Assembly (NCBI GenBank): GCA_002839335.1
Contig: PGXU01000009.1
Coordinates: 1-64,000, forward strand
Reading direction: 5' to 3'
Source of the DNA: Spirochaetae bacterium HGW-Spirochaetae-4
GTDB taxonomy: Bacteria > Spirochaetota > Spirochaetia > Sphaerochaetales > Sphaerochaetaceae
Length of the DNA stretch: 64,000 bases
In this document: piece after piece, positions 51,669-60,399 of the stretch
Numbering within the stretch: the stretch's first letter is position 1
Layout of the letters: every line of letters starts with the position of its first letter
The notes under the pieces: generated by a model
The model's input: only the letters and a program-made list of their open reading frames with translations
What the model was told of the DNA's origin: nothing
Databases searched by the model: none
Translations under genes and position numbers: made by a program

Positions 51669-53030
51669 CTAGATTACGGTCTTGGATTTCCAAGAACCCT
51701 TTACGAACCGTGTGACGAAGCAGGTGGCGCGGAACAACCAGTCGAAATACATGGCAAACCAAATACCATGCAATCCGAGACCAAAGTATTTGCCCAGCAC
51801 ATAACTCAGGCCGACCCTGAACACCCACATGCTTGCGATTGAGACGGTCATGGTGTATTTCACATCTCCCGAGGCTCTCAATACCTGGGGGAGGGTGAAC
51901 GAGACCGGCCAGATGACCGCATTCACAACAAACAGGATTTTCAAAATCCCTATAGCCAATGTCGTCGATGCCGCACTCAAATTGAACAGGCCCACCATGG
52001 ATTCTGTCGCTATGAATAGTACAGCGGCAAGGCCCGCCAACGTCACATACGTAATCTTCAACAGTTTTCGGGCGTAGTAGGCCGCTTGTTCCTTCTCGCC
52101 CGCTCCCATGCATTGTCCGACCACCGTGATGGTTGCCAATCCGATCGCCCCTCCTGGGATGTTTGTCATGGATGCAAGGGTGTTCGCTATCGCGTTGGCT
52201 GCCAGCGCGGTTGTTCCGAATGTTGCGGTGAGGCTCTGCACCAGTATCTTGCCGATATGGAAGATGCCGCTTTCCAAGCCGTTGGGGATGCCGATGCGGA
52301 GGATACGGCGGATCATGGACCAGTCGAGTTTGATGTGCAGCAACCGGTCGATCCGAATCCGATCCCCCTTCTTGACCAACAAGGTCAGCATGATGGCTGC
52401 CGATAGGATTCTCGCTGCCAAGGTCGCGATTCCCGCACCCAACACACCCAGTCCTGCTATGTAGATGAGGATTGCGTTTCCCAGGATATTGCTGATCGTC
52501 ATGACCACCGATACCTGCATGGATATACGGCTGTTGCCCATCGCCCTGAAGAGGGCCGCACCAGAATTGTACAAGCCGAGGAACGGGTAGGAGAGTGCTG
52601 TCAAGGCGAAATAGGTCTGTGCTTGGCGCATGACATCGCGGTCCAAATCTCCATACAGGGCCCCTAGGATAACATTATTGAACAGCAGGAAGGTTGTCAT
52701 GAACAGCAAGGCCACGAATGTGGTCGAGTAGATGAGTTGCTTTGCGGCATCACCCGCTTTTTGGGAGTTCCGCTGGCCTATGTACTGTGCGACGACAACA
52801 GCACCTCCCGCGGCAAGGGCCGAGAAAAGGAACAGGAAGAGGTTGTTGATGGAATCGACAAGCGCGATGCTTGAAACGGCGGCCTCACCTACGGAGGAGA
52901 TCATGATGGTGTCGGCGAATCCCACCGAAACATCCAACATCCTTTCTATCACCAAAGGGAGGATAAGGGAACCGAGTTGTCTATTCGAAAAAAGCCTAGG
53001 TTGCAACGGAGAAGATTCTGCAGAGAACAA
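51669..53030 (-). CDS. MATE-family efflux transporter
   Basis: 453 residues, TTG start, about 12 membrane spans. 'PLVIERMLDVSVGFADTIMISSVGEAAVSSIALVDSI' is the typical MATE opening, and the internal repeat '...LVQSLTATFGTTALAANAIANTLASMTNIPGGAIGLATITVVGQCMGAGEKEQA' is diagnostic. It exchanges drugs or metabolites for Na+ or H+. It converges on the kamA operon (24-base gap); export of the operon product is possible but not shown. Confidence 0.93.
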   Translation of the reverse strand: MFSAESSPLQPRLFSNRQLGSLILPLVIERMLDVSVGFADTIMISSVGEAAVSSIALVDSINNLFLFLFSALAAGGAVVVAQYIGQRNSQKAGDAAKQLIYSTTFVALLFMTTFLLFNNVILGALYGDLDRDVMRQAQTYFALTALSYPFLGLYNSGAALFRAMGNSRISMQVSVVMTISNILGNAILIYIAGLGVLGAGIATLAARILSAAIMLTLLVKKGDRIRIDRLLHIKLDWSMIRRILRIGIPNGLESGIFHIGKILVQSLTATFGTTALAANAIANTLASMTNIPGGAIGLATITVVGQCMGAGEKEQAAYYARKLLKITYVTLAGLAAVLFIATESMVGLFNLSAASTTLAIGILKILFVVNAVIWPVSFTLPQVLRASGDVKYTMTVSIASMWVFRVGLSYVLGKYFGLGLHGIWFAMYFDWLFRATCFVTRFVKGSWKSKTVI

Positions 53031-53205
53031 TGGATTTTTCCTTGACCCGGGTCATCGCATAGCACGATGGCGTGATACTCCAGTGTGCTCCTTTTCACCG
53101 ACTAAAGCAAGATGGACTTGGAAAGTTGGCGTATGTATCGGAGGTTGCATTGTCACGTAAATGTACTATAATTGTCTTATATGTATTGAGAGGGAGGCAA
53201 ATAAC

Positions 53206-53682
53206 GTGAAGAAGATAATCCTCTGTACGGTATGCTTGCTGGTTGTGATGACAGGCGCTTTCGGTAGCAGTCCGGATTACACGTGGGCTCTTGGCCTCTC
53301 GGCGATTGCTCCCGGGATGCCGGTGGCCGCAAAGGGCGTGTGGCAGTCCCATGGGTGGGGAGTACAGGTCGAGGCGAATTATTTCTATGCACTCGGCATG
53401 TTCAGGCTTGACGGCCGGCGTATGATCAAAACAAAGGGACCATGGAGTGCCTATGGATTTGTCGGAGTCACCGCCAACCACTTCAACGACGGCTCGGATA
53501 TCAACAATACCCTATGGGCCGATGTTGGAGCAGCGGGAACAGTCAAGTTTGGAAAGAACCGACGTTTTGAGATCGGTATGGAAGGTGGGTTGCTCATTCC
53601 GTTCTACAGCAATATGGGACTGGAGCAATATGAGGATACCGGTTTCATGGTCGCAAACCTGTTCGCACTTTGGTGGTGGTGA
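53206..53682 (+). CDS. small secreted / outer-membrane-like protein
   Basis: 158 residues, GTG start after GAGGGAGG. Signal peptide 'MKKIILCTVCLLVVMTGAFG', then beta strands with alternating aromatics ('VQVEANYFYALGMFRLDGR', 'GPWSAYGFVGVTANHF', 'GMEGGLLIPFYSNMG') ending 'LFALWWW'. The final aromatic residue supports an outer-membrane barrel. No family recognised. Confidence 0.65.
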   Translation: MKKIILCTVCLLVVMTGAFGSSPDYTWALGLSAIAPGMPVAAKGVWQSHGWGVQVEANYFYALGMFRLDGRRMIKTKGPWSAYGFVGVTANHFNDGSDINNTLWADVGAAGTVKFGKNRRFEIGMEGGLLIPFYSNMGLEQYEDTGFMVANLFALWWW

Positions 53683-53692
53683 GAGTCTGTTC

Positions 53693-54136
53693 CTACAGGG
53701 TTTTCGCCCGCCGGTACATGGTTAGGAATTCATCGACAGGGATTTGCGAGAGCATGTTCCCGATTGCTTCCAATGGAATGTCCTGAAGTGATGTGAATCG
53801 GACACAGGATTTTCCAAGGTTCGGTCGTTTCCCGATTTCATCGAAAGCTTTTTCGAGCTGTCCCCTACGTGCAGGATCGCTATAGATGGCGGACAGGTAC
53901 AACGAGCAATAGTTCTTCTGTGCTGCCAATGCCGCGAACATGAGCGGCTGGTGGTTGTACGTCGGGCCGGATACCTCCAGTGGGACTTCGTAAGAAATCA
54001 TCCCCCATCGCAAGGATTCGTCATACCCGGAGGGTATGGAGGCCAACAACCGTTCACGGGTTGCATCGACAAGAGTTTTCCATTGTTGGGGAATCTGCTG
54101 GAGATATTCGGCTACTGTCGTGGCATCGGTTCTCAT
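53693..54136 (-). CDS. DUF1801 (YdhG-like) protein
   Basis: 147 residues from ATG 54136 (an ATG at 54148 is an alternative). 'TVAEYLQQIPQQWKTLVDATRERLLASIPSGYDESLRWGMISYEVP' and 'AALAAQKNYCSLYLSA' are the DUF1801 fold. Function unknown; related to small SCP2/GyrI-like proteins. The frame runs further upstream through the tRNA, but those codons are not used. Confidence 0.8.
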   Translation of the reverse strand: MRTDATTVAEYLQQIPQQWKTLVDATRERLLASIPSGYDESLRWGMISYEVPLEVSGPTYNHQPLMFAALAAQKNYCSLYLSAIYSDPARRGQLEKAFDEIGKRPNLGKSCVRFTSLQDIPLEAIGNMLSQIPVDEFLTMYRRAKTL

Positions 54137-54185
54137 GACATAGAACATAGCCACGCACGTGCGAAAGGTCAATTGAAAAGCAAAT

Positions 54186-54259
<74 letters not shown>

Positions 54260-54269
54260 AAGCTTTTGT

Positions 54270-54298
54270 ATGCTATGGATACCGGAGGCCCTTGTCAA
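54270..54298 (-). promoter_or_regulatory. promoter of tRNA-Arg
   Basis: -35 TTGACA, exactly 17 bases, -10 TAGCAT on the minus strand, about 10 bases before the tRNA 5' end. Confidence 0.6.
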
Positions 54299-54535
54299 GA
54301 CATGGCAAGTCATAAAAATGAAATGGTTTTTGACTGGAAAGCGTATGGCAAAGTGAAATTTATTCTGATTATGACATAAGTTGGACTAGGGCAAAAATAT
54401 GTAAATAAATATAAAATAAACAAATAAGAAAATTGATATATATGGTACTTCCAATTACTATCTATCTCTTGACACCACTTCTGCTTTTTATTACCATTGG
54501 AATGTATTGGAAATCAGTCATCGGGAGGGTGTTGG

Positions 54536-55096
54536 ATGCGTCGAATGGTACTGGCTTGCATAGTCATTGGAATCTTGATCGTACCAACGCTCTCTGCCCA
54601 ACGGAATCTGTTCAGCGAGACTATCCCGTTGCAAGGACATATCGAACTCCAGGAAAGGTTCTCCCTCGAGGTGAAGCCGCGGGTATTCTTCGTATTGAGC
54701 CAGGATATGGCCGGTACTACCCATGAGATCGCGACATATCAATTCTTCTCCAACAGCCCCGAGGTCGCCTATCAGATGAGACTTTCCCCCGGTTATGTGA
54801 CCCAACTTGGGGAGGGTGTGTTCGCTTTCCGAAACATTTCCGGAACAGGCGGGAATTCCGAAACACAGCCCATACCATTCAAACTGAGCGTAGTCAGTCA
54901 GGTGCACGATTCCTCATCCACAAACGATGCCTTTCGGGCAGTCCAGAAGGCTATCGGCCTTCGTGATGGATCCCGTTCGGAAGAGAAGGGGACAATATTC
55001 GTCACGTTCCCTTCCCAAAGCGACGGATTCAACCTCCAAAGCTTCACCTTTGGAACATATGAAGCCTCGATAGCGGTGGAAGTTTCAGCCGATTAA
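54536..55096 (+). CDS. secreted protein of unknown function
   Basis: 186 residues from ATG 54536 after GGGAGGG. Signal peptide 'MRRMVLACIVIGILIVPTLS', cleavage near A-Q. The mature part is beta-rich ('TIPLQGHIELQERFSLEVKPRVFFVL', 'FTFGTYEASIAVEVSAD'), like small pilus- or coat-type spirochaete secreted proteins. No named family. Confidence 0.65.
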   Translation: MRRMVLACIVIGILIVPTLSAQRNLFSETIPLQGHIELQERFSLEVKPRVFFVLSQDMAGTTHEIATYQFFSNSPEVAYQMRLSPGYVTQLGEGVFAFRNISGTGGNSETQPIPFKLSVVSQVHDSSSTNDAFRAVQKAIGLRDGSRSEEKGTIFVTFPSQSDGFNLQSFTFGTYEASIAVEVSAD

Positions 55097-55161
55097 GACT
55101 CCCAGTAGTGGTTTTTGCAGCATCATGCTATACTGGATCCACTACATTCGAGGAGGTCCCG

Positions 55162-56070
55162 ATGAAGCCGATTCTACTGGTTATGGCTGCAGGAATGGGA
55201 AGCCGATACGGCGGAATAAAGCAAATTGACGGTGTTGGAATGCACAATGAGGCATTGCTCGACTATTCGACATACGATGCCCTGAAAAGTGGTTTCGGTA
55301 AAATCGTATTCATAATCCGCAAGGATATTGAGAAGGACTTCAGGGAGCGGATATTCGATCGTATAGCCGCGAACTGCGACGCTACCTATGTTTTCCAGGA
55401 ACTCGATACCCTGCTTACCCCCGAACAGGTGAAAGCCTCGTCAGGTCGCAAGAAACCTTGGGGTACCGTTCACGCTGTCCTGAGCGCCAAACAAACGATC
55501 AATGCTCCCTTTTGTGTCATCAATAGCGACGATTATTACGGACGCGAAGCATACCAGATAATGGGAGGACATCTCGCATCGATCGAAAACGATTCGATTG
55601 AGCAAGCCATGGTGGGGTATGTCCTGAAGAATACCACCAGTCGCAGCGGCTCCGTTTCCCGTGCCGTCTGTACCGTCAAGGACGGGTACCTCGTTTCGAT
55701 GCGCGAAAACAAGAAGATATACCATGAAGGAGATCGGATCATCAGTACAATCGATGGTGAACAGCGGGTGCTCACCGGTGAAGAATGGGTCTCCATGAAC
55801 TATTTCGGCTTTTCACCAGCTGCGATTCCCTTCTTCCAGGACTATTTCGACAGATTCCTGGTTGACGCGATCTCGACCGAAAAGGAAGAGTGCTATCTGC
55901 CTGAAGGTGCCAGTCTTATGGTGAACCAGGGTGTCGGCAAGATGCGCTTCTATACCACCAATGAACGTTGGTTCGGCATGACGTACCAGGAAGACCGGCA
56001 AATTGTCAAGGATGAGATTGCCAAGAAGATTGCCCAACGGGTGTATCCCGAGAAATTGTGGAAGAATTGA
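55162..56070 (+). CDS. sugar-phosphate nucleotidyltransferase-like protein
   Basis: 302 residues starting MKPILLVMAAGMGSRYGGIK, with GAGGAGG upstream. 'LLVMAAGMGSRYGGIKQID' is the nucleotide-binding loop of NTP transferases (LAAGxGxRxxxxTPK-like, with a KQ variant). 'PWGTVHAVLSAKQTINAPFCVINSDDYYG' carries the metal-binding Asp pair. It resembles a spirochaete-specific branch of sugar nucleotidyltransferases; the sugar is unknown. Confidence 0.82.
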   Translation: MKPILLVMAAGMGSRYGGIKQIDGVGMHNEALLDYSTYDALKSGFGKIVFIIRKDIEKDFRERIFDRIAANCDATYVFQELDTLLTPEQVKASSGRKKPWGTVHAVLSAKQTINAPFCVINSDDYYGREAYQIMGGHLASIENDSIEQAMVGYVLKNTTSRSGSVSRAVCTVKDGYLVSMRENKKIYHEGDRIISTIDGEQRVLTGEEWVSMNYFGFSPAAIPFFQDYFDRFLVDAISTEKEECYLPEGASLMVNQGVGKMRFYTTNERWFGMTYQEDRQIVKDEIAKKIAQRVYPEKLWKN

Positions 56071-56101
56071 CCCGATTGTAGACACCATGCATTGTGGTTG
56101 G

Positions 56102-56126
56102 AAAACCGGGAATTCTCCCGGTTTTT
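56102..56126. terminator. bidirectional terminator
   Basis: AAAACCGGGA-ATTC-TCCCGGTTTTT: a perfect 6-bp core extended by A/T pairs, with a U-tract in both directions. Serves the converging nucleotidyltransferase and YitT genes. Confidence 0.9.
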
Positions 56127-56139
56127 CGCTAGTAGGATA

Positions 56140-57015
56140 TTACCGTTTGTCCATTGGGGAGAATCCTTCTCCCACAACCTCATAGGCCTCTTCAATGATC
56201 ATAAAGGCTTCCGGGTCGGATTCCTTGACGATTGTGTTCAGGCGTGAGATCTTCTGGTTCGGTATGACCGTCATCAGCACGGACTTGTCTTTCTTGGAAT
56301 ATATTCCCGTTCCCTTCAACAGTGTGCCACCGTGGCCCAGTTCCTCGACAATCCGCTTTGCAATCGCATCGTGGTGGTCGCTTACGATCAGTGCTGTCTT
56401 GGCATAGCGCGTTCCCATGTTCAACAATACGAAGTTGATGGAAACGCTGGTCACATACAAGGTGATGGTTGCGAACAGTGCGCTCTCAAGGCCGAAGGCG
56501 AACCCACCAGCCATAATCACCAAGCCGTCCACAATGAACAGCGAGGTTCCGACCGACAACGGTGTGTACTTGCTGACAATTTGCGCGGCGATATCTGTGC
56601 CACCGGTATTGGCTCCACCCTTGAGTACCAGGCCAGTGCCGAATCCGGCAAGGAATCCTCCAAACAGGGCCGACAACAGTGTATCGACAGAATCGGTGTA
56701 TTCCAGGAAACCCTCGAAACCGAACAGAACACCGAAGAGGGTGGTGAACAGGGAGAGCAGTATTGTGCCCAGTAGGGAAATGAACCCATATCGGGTACCG
56801 AATATCCGCAAGCCGGCGATGAAGAGGGGAAGGCTGAGCAGGAATATGCTGATGCCGACTTCGAAGTTGAACATATGGTACAGAATGACTGCGATACCGC
56901 TGACACCGCCACCAGCGAGCTTGGCCGGCGTTATGAAACCGGCGATTCCAACTGCAGTGACAATGGAGCCTCCGATAATGAGTGCATAATCGCGGACCCG
57001 ATACTTGGTTTTCAT
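56140..57015 (-). CDS. YitT-family membrane protein
   Basis: 291 residues: five or six membrane spans ('DYALIIGGSIVTAVGIAGFITPAKLAGGGVSGIAVILYHM', 'GFLAGFGTGLVLKGGANTGGTDIAAQIVSKY') and a C-terminal cytoplasmic DUF2179 domain ('TALIVSDHHDAIAKRIVEELGHGGTLLKGTGIYSKKDKSVLMTVI'). The 'GGANTGGTD' signature is diagnostic. Transport substrate unknown. Confidence 0.92.
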   Translation of the reverse strand: MKTKYRVRDYALIIGGSIVTAVGIAGFITPAKLAGGGVSGIAVILYHMFNFEVGISIFLLSLPLFIAGLRIFGTRYGFISLLGTILLSLFTTLFGVLFGFEGFLEYTDSVDTLLSALFGGFLAGFGTGLVLKGGANTGGTDIAAQIVSKYTPLSVGTSLFIVDGLVIMAGGFAFGLESALFATITLYVTSVSINFVLLNMGTRYAKTALIVSDHHDAIAKRIVEELGHGGTLLKGTGIYSKKDKSVLMTVIPNQKISRLNTIVKESDPEAFMIIEEAYEVVGEGFSPMDKR

Positions 57016-57102
57016 AACCGGATTATATCGTATCGCAGGAAAAACTAGTAGAACCCCATTTCATACACAAGCGAAAAATATCCAAACTTAATTGGTTTTT
57101 CT

Positions 57103-57705
57103 TTACGGATGCTCGATTTTTACGGGAAGGTCCAAATCAACCGAACACAGTTTTTCCAACAAATCGTCGGGATCCGCACTCACCACCAGGGCATCGAACA
57201 GGATCTTGCGTAGGAACCCCTGGTCGACCATATGACGAAGGAGGTCGATCAGAGAGTCGTAGAACCCTTCCGTATTCAACAGCCCGATCGGTTTGCAATG
57301 ATATCCCAATTGCAGCCAAGTCAACGCCTCCATCACCTCTTCCAGAGTTCCGATTCCCCCGGGAAGAGCTATAAAAGCATCGGATCGTTCATACATGGTC
57401 GCCTTGCGTGCATGCATATCCGAAACCACAATCAGTTCGTCCTCGACATGTTCGATATGCTTCACCATGTCATAGAGCCGAGTAGGGATTATTCCCGTTA
57501 CTGTCCCATTGGCCTCTTTCAGTGTGGCTGCGACCTTGCCCATAAGTCCTCGACCGCCACCACCGTAAACCAGGTTGATATTCCTTCTGGACATGGCAAG
57601 GGCAAGGGCAGCCGCCCCTTCAAGATATGCCGGAACATTCCCGTCCGAGGAACCGCAGAAGACACATAACGTACCGATTGTTCGCACAGAAGCTCTTGTT
57701 TCCAT
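57103..57705 (-). CDS. LOG-family cytokinin-type phosphoribohydrolase
   Basis: 200 residues from ATG 57705; the start is not certain because the ribosome site is weak. 'VFCGSSDGNVPAYLEGAAALALAMSRRNINLVYGGGGRGLMG' and the 'LPGGIGTLEEVMEALTW' motif (PGGxGTxxE), with 'MHARKATMYERSDAF', are complete. LOG enzymes release the base from nucleoside 5'-monophosphates; in bacteria without cytokinins the role is nucleotide salvage. Confidence 0.9.
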   Translation of the reverse strand: METRASVRTIGTLCVFCGSSDGNVPAYLEGAAALALAMSRRNINLVYGGGGRGLMGKVAATLKEANGTVTGIIPTRLYDMVKHIEHVEDELIVVSDMHARKATMYERSDAFIALPGGIGTLEEVMEALTWLQLGYHCKPIGLLNTEGFYDSLIDLLRHMVDQGFLRKILFDALVVSADPDDLLEKLCSVDLDLPVKIEHP

Positions 57706-57827
57706 AGGTGGAGGATACACGACGGTGGTCTCGGGTGTCGATACCTTGCGTTGCCTGCAAAGGTACAGGCCTCTCGTGCATAAGAATTGTAATTGTTTCC
57801 ATAACTGTATGTGATAAAAGTATCTAT

Positions 57828-57856
57828 TTGACATTGGCCTGGTACTGGGATATCTT
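57828..57856 (+). promoter_or_regulatory. promoter of the flavodoxin gene
   Basis: Perfect -35 TTGACA (57828-57833), 17-base spacer, -10 TATCTT (57851-57856), 21 bases before the ATG. Confidence 0.6.
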
Positions 57857-57876
57857 CTGTACAAAGAGGTGGTATC

Positions 57877-58362
57877 ATGAAGGTTTTGATTGTGTATGAT
57901 TCGATTTTTGGAAATACCGAGAAGGTCGCTTTCGCACTCAGGGATGCGGTTCCCGCACCGCATGAAGCCTCGGCCGTACAGGTCGCCCAATTTTCTCCCA
58001 CCATGCTTGCCGGTGTCGACCTGCTGGTGGTGGGATCGCCAACCCGGGCTTTCCGTCCGACTCCCGCGACAACGTCCCTGTTGAAATCGCTTGCTTCCGA
58101 TGCGTTGGCAAGCGGAATCCGGACAGCCGCATTCGATACTCGGGTATCACTGGCGGATGTGAATTCCAAATTTCTCAATTTCATGGTGGCGTTGTTCGGA
58201 TACGCCGCGAATCCGATCGACAAGGCCTTGGTCAAACATGGGGGTACAGCTGTTTGTCAACCGACATGGTTTATCGTCAACGACAAGGAAGGACCATTGA
58301 AGGAGGGTGAACTGGACCATGCGGCGAATTGGATGGGTGAATTGCTGACAAGCGCGACATGA
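57877..58362 (+). CDS. flavodoxin-family protein
   Basis: 161 residues. 'VLIVYDSIFGNTEKVAFALRDAV' contains the FMN phosphate loop (DSIFGNTEK, normal SxxGNT). 'LLVVGSPTRAFRPTPATTSLL' is the ring-binding loop, with Arg-Pro in place of the usual aromatic. The C-terminus 'GTAVCQPTWFIVNDKEGPLKEGELDHAANW' resembles stand-alone flavodoxin-like oxidoreductases. Electron carrier or quinone reductase role is likely. Confidence 0.85.
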   Translation: MKVLIVYDSIFGNTEKVAFALRDAVPAPHEASAVQVAQFSPTMLAGVDLLVVGSPTRAFRPTPATTSLLKSLASDALASGIRTAAFDTRVSLADVNSKFLNFMVALFGYAANPIDKALVKHGGTAVCQPTWFIVNDKEGPLKEGELDHAANWMGELLTSAT

Positions 58363-58402
58363 AAGCTTTGGATGGTACAACCCATTCTAACGAGTGCGTG
58401 TA

Positions 58403-58438
58403 GGCAACGAAAGGTGACCGTTGGTACCTTTCATTGCC
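58403..58438 (+). other. leader hairpin before the outer-membrane-like gene
   Basis: A 13-bp stem GGCAACGAAAGGT/ACCTTTCATTGCC with one mismatch and a 10-base loop, no U-tract, about 100 bases upstream of the next ATG. It may stabilise or regulate that mRNA, or mark the flavodoxin mRNA end. Confidence 0.45.
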
Positions 58439-58538
58439 GGCAACAGTCCACAAGGTGCGATCTTTCCACTTGACCTAACCATGTATCCATGTCTACGCTA
58501 GGGATACGTCTCCTTTTGGAGATTGGAGGTGGTTTCAT

Positions 58539-59582
58539 ATGAAGAAAACGACACGGATGGGTCTGGTGCTCACCTTGATCATGGTGTTGTGCACCCTGGG
58601 CCCGTTGTTCGCAGGTGAAATCTCCATCATGTGGGAATGGGAGAAAGCCGACGAAGATGTCGTAGCCTTCAGGTATCAAATGGATGCCCAGGAGGCCGAT
58701 GGGTGGACCGTGGTGGATTCGTCCGTCACCAGCTTCTCAGTTGGACCGGTCGACGACACAGTCGCGTATTCCCTCTATCTTCAACAATCCTACGATGGCG
58801 AAACGTGGAGCGAGAGCGGCCAGCTCACCTACGATCCCGTCGAATTTGGGGCTGTGGAAGTTGCGGTCGAACCGATGGCTGAACGTGTTGCGGTTGCCGA
58901 GGAACCTGTTGCACCTGTAGTTGCCGACGAGCCTGTCGATTCGACGGATACCATTGCGTTCGATTCCACGTTCCCTGAGTTCGAACCGGAGATCATGGCG
59001 GAAGAACCTGCCGTGGAAGAACCGTTGGTTCAACCCGTACCTGTGCTCGAAGCGAAGGAAACCGGCTTGCGTGTGGAAGTTTCGGTCGGAGCAGGCGGAA
59101 AAGCCGACAACTATCTTGGTGGATTCGATGCCAGTGGAGATTTCGTTGCCCTACGCACACGCCTCTTGCCCTCGATCACGGCCGATCTTGTCTACCCGAA
59201 TATGAGAAAAATCAGTTCCTCCATCAACGTGGGCTTACGTGCTGGTCTCGGATACCAAGGCTACCAGAATGGAGCGGGTGATGCTATCGCGGGATTCGAT
59301 ATCCATGGATTGGCAATGTTCGAATATCCGATCAACCGGAAATTCTCGGTCGATGCATCGGTGGGATTCTCGTTCATGTTCACCGGAAGCGATATCCATA
59401 CGGGAGGCGGGAGTGCCCTTGGAGTTTTCTTCGGCCCCTTGGCTCAGGTGAACGCCCGGTATAAAATCAACGATACCTGGTCTGTGGGTATGCAAAACGA
59501 GGTCCGTTTGCTGTTTGGCAATACGTTCGAACCGTACGAGTTGACTGGAATTGTCAGGCTTGGTGTGGGATATAGTTTTTAA
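58539..59582 (+). CDS. outer-membrane beta-barrel protein with Pro/Glu/Val linker
   Basis: 347 residues. Signal peptide 'MKKTTRMGLVLTLIMVLCTL', a fibronectin/Ig-like segment 'ISIMWEWEKADEDVVAFRYQMDAQEADGW' (~30-105), a Pro/Glu/Val linker (~108-178, 'VAVEPMAERVAVAEEPVAPV'), then a beta-barrel of alternating strands ending in Phe ('ELTGIVRLGVGYSF'), the C-terminal signal for outer-membrane insertion. The linker would span the periplasm. No enzymatic motif. Confidence 0.75.
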   Translation: MKKTTRMGLVLTLIMVLCTLGPLFAGEISIMWEWEKADEDVVAFRYQMDAQEADGWTVVDSSVTSFSVGPVDDTVAYSLYLQQSYDGETWSESGQLTYDPVEFGAVEVAVEPMAERVAVAEEPVAPVVADEPVDSTDTIAFDSTFPEFEPEIMAEEPAVEEPLVQPVPVLEAKETGLRVEVSVGAGGKADNYLGGFDASGDFVALRTRLLPSITADLVYPNMRKISSSINVGLRAGLGYQGYQNGAGDAIAGFDIHGLAMFEYPINRKFSVDASVGFSFMFTGSDIHTGGGSALGVFFGPLAQVNARYKINDTWSVGMQNEVRLLFGNTFEPYELTGIVRLGVGYSF

Positions 59583-59599
59583 ATTACAATGGAGGGTGC

Positions 59600-60358
59600 A
59601 TGAAAGAAAGTCACTTGCGAAGGCATCTGGACTTTATCTGTTTCATTCAGGAGACCGAAGGGTATCGCATGACCGCCAAGGCGGAAGAATTGGCTCGTGA
59701 TGTGCTCGACGATGAAATGTCGGGAGACGAAGCCGTTTCCGCAATAATCGATTCGTATGGATTCGCGTCCGAGTCGGACAACAGTGAATCTGTCGACGGC
59801 TGCTATCCAGATTCGGATGTGTACATCAACTTCTTTGGAATTCGGGACCAGGGTGTATTGGATGCGATCGAAACCGAGATCGTGTCGGTCAGGATGGCGG
59901 AGATACTCGCGGGACCACAGGAATGGAAATTCGATTTCGACCATTTGAAGACCCTTCATGGGCGCTTGTTCGATGACATCTATCCTTTTGCCGGAGAAAT
60001 CCGCTACATCCCCATTACCCGCAGGACGGTCTTCTGCCTTCCCCAATATATAGACACCATGGCCGAGGAGATCTTCGCCAAGTTGCGTGACGAACTCTAT
60101 TTGCGAAACCAGGATTTGGATGAGTTTGTTGACAACCTTGCCTACTTCATGGCCGAAGTCCACGCGCTGCATCCGTTTTTGGATGGAAACACACGTACCT
60201 TGCGGTTGTTCTTCCAACAGCTGAGCCATGCCGCCGGGTGGCGAATAAATCCGTCGGAAACCACCGATAGCCGCTTGCTCGAGGCCGACATCGCAGCACT
60301 GGAAGGGGATTACCAACCATTGATCAGTATACTGCACGAAGCAGTCGAACCACTCTAG
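59600..60358 (+). CDS. Fic protein with fused VbhA-like antitoxin domain
   Basis: 252 residues after GGAGG. Residues 1-~55 ('RRHLDFICFIQETEGYRMTA' then 'KAEELARDVLDDEMSGDEAV') follow the VbhA antitoxin pattern: a Glu-Gly (20-21) inhibitory motif then the helical 'xxxxxG-E-x-Ax' tail. The Fic core has 'KFDFDHLKTLHGRLFDDIYPFAGEIRY' and the active loop 'HPFLDGNTRTLR' (191-202). The Ser/Thr expected four residues before Glu20 is Ile, so the inhibition may be altered. Enzyme and antitoxin are encoded in one chain. Confidence 0.85.
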   Translation: MKESHLRRHLDFICFIQETEGYRMTAKAEELARDVLDDEMSGDEAVSAIIDSYGFASESDNSESVDGCYPDSDVYINFFGIRDQGVLDAIETEIVSVRMAEILAGPQEWKFDFDHLKTLHGRLFDDIYPFAGEIRYIPITRRTVFCLPQYIDTMAEEIFAKLRDELYLRNQDLDEFVDNLAYFMAEVHALHPFLDGNTRTLRLFFQQLSHAAGWRINPSETTDSRLLEADIAALEGDYQPLISILHEAVEPL

Positions 60359-60399
60359 TGGTGAGTGATAGATCACCAAAGCATGTGCGAGGTATAGGC

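Noticed and set aside
57519-58235. 238-codon minus-strand frame spanning LOG and flavodoxin genes
   Set aside because: Shadow covering two real genes in other frames.
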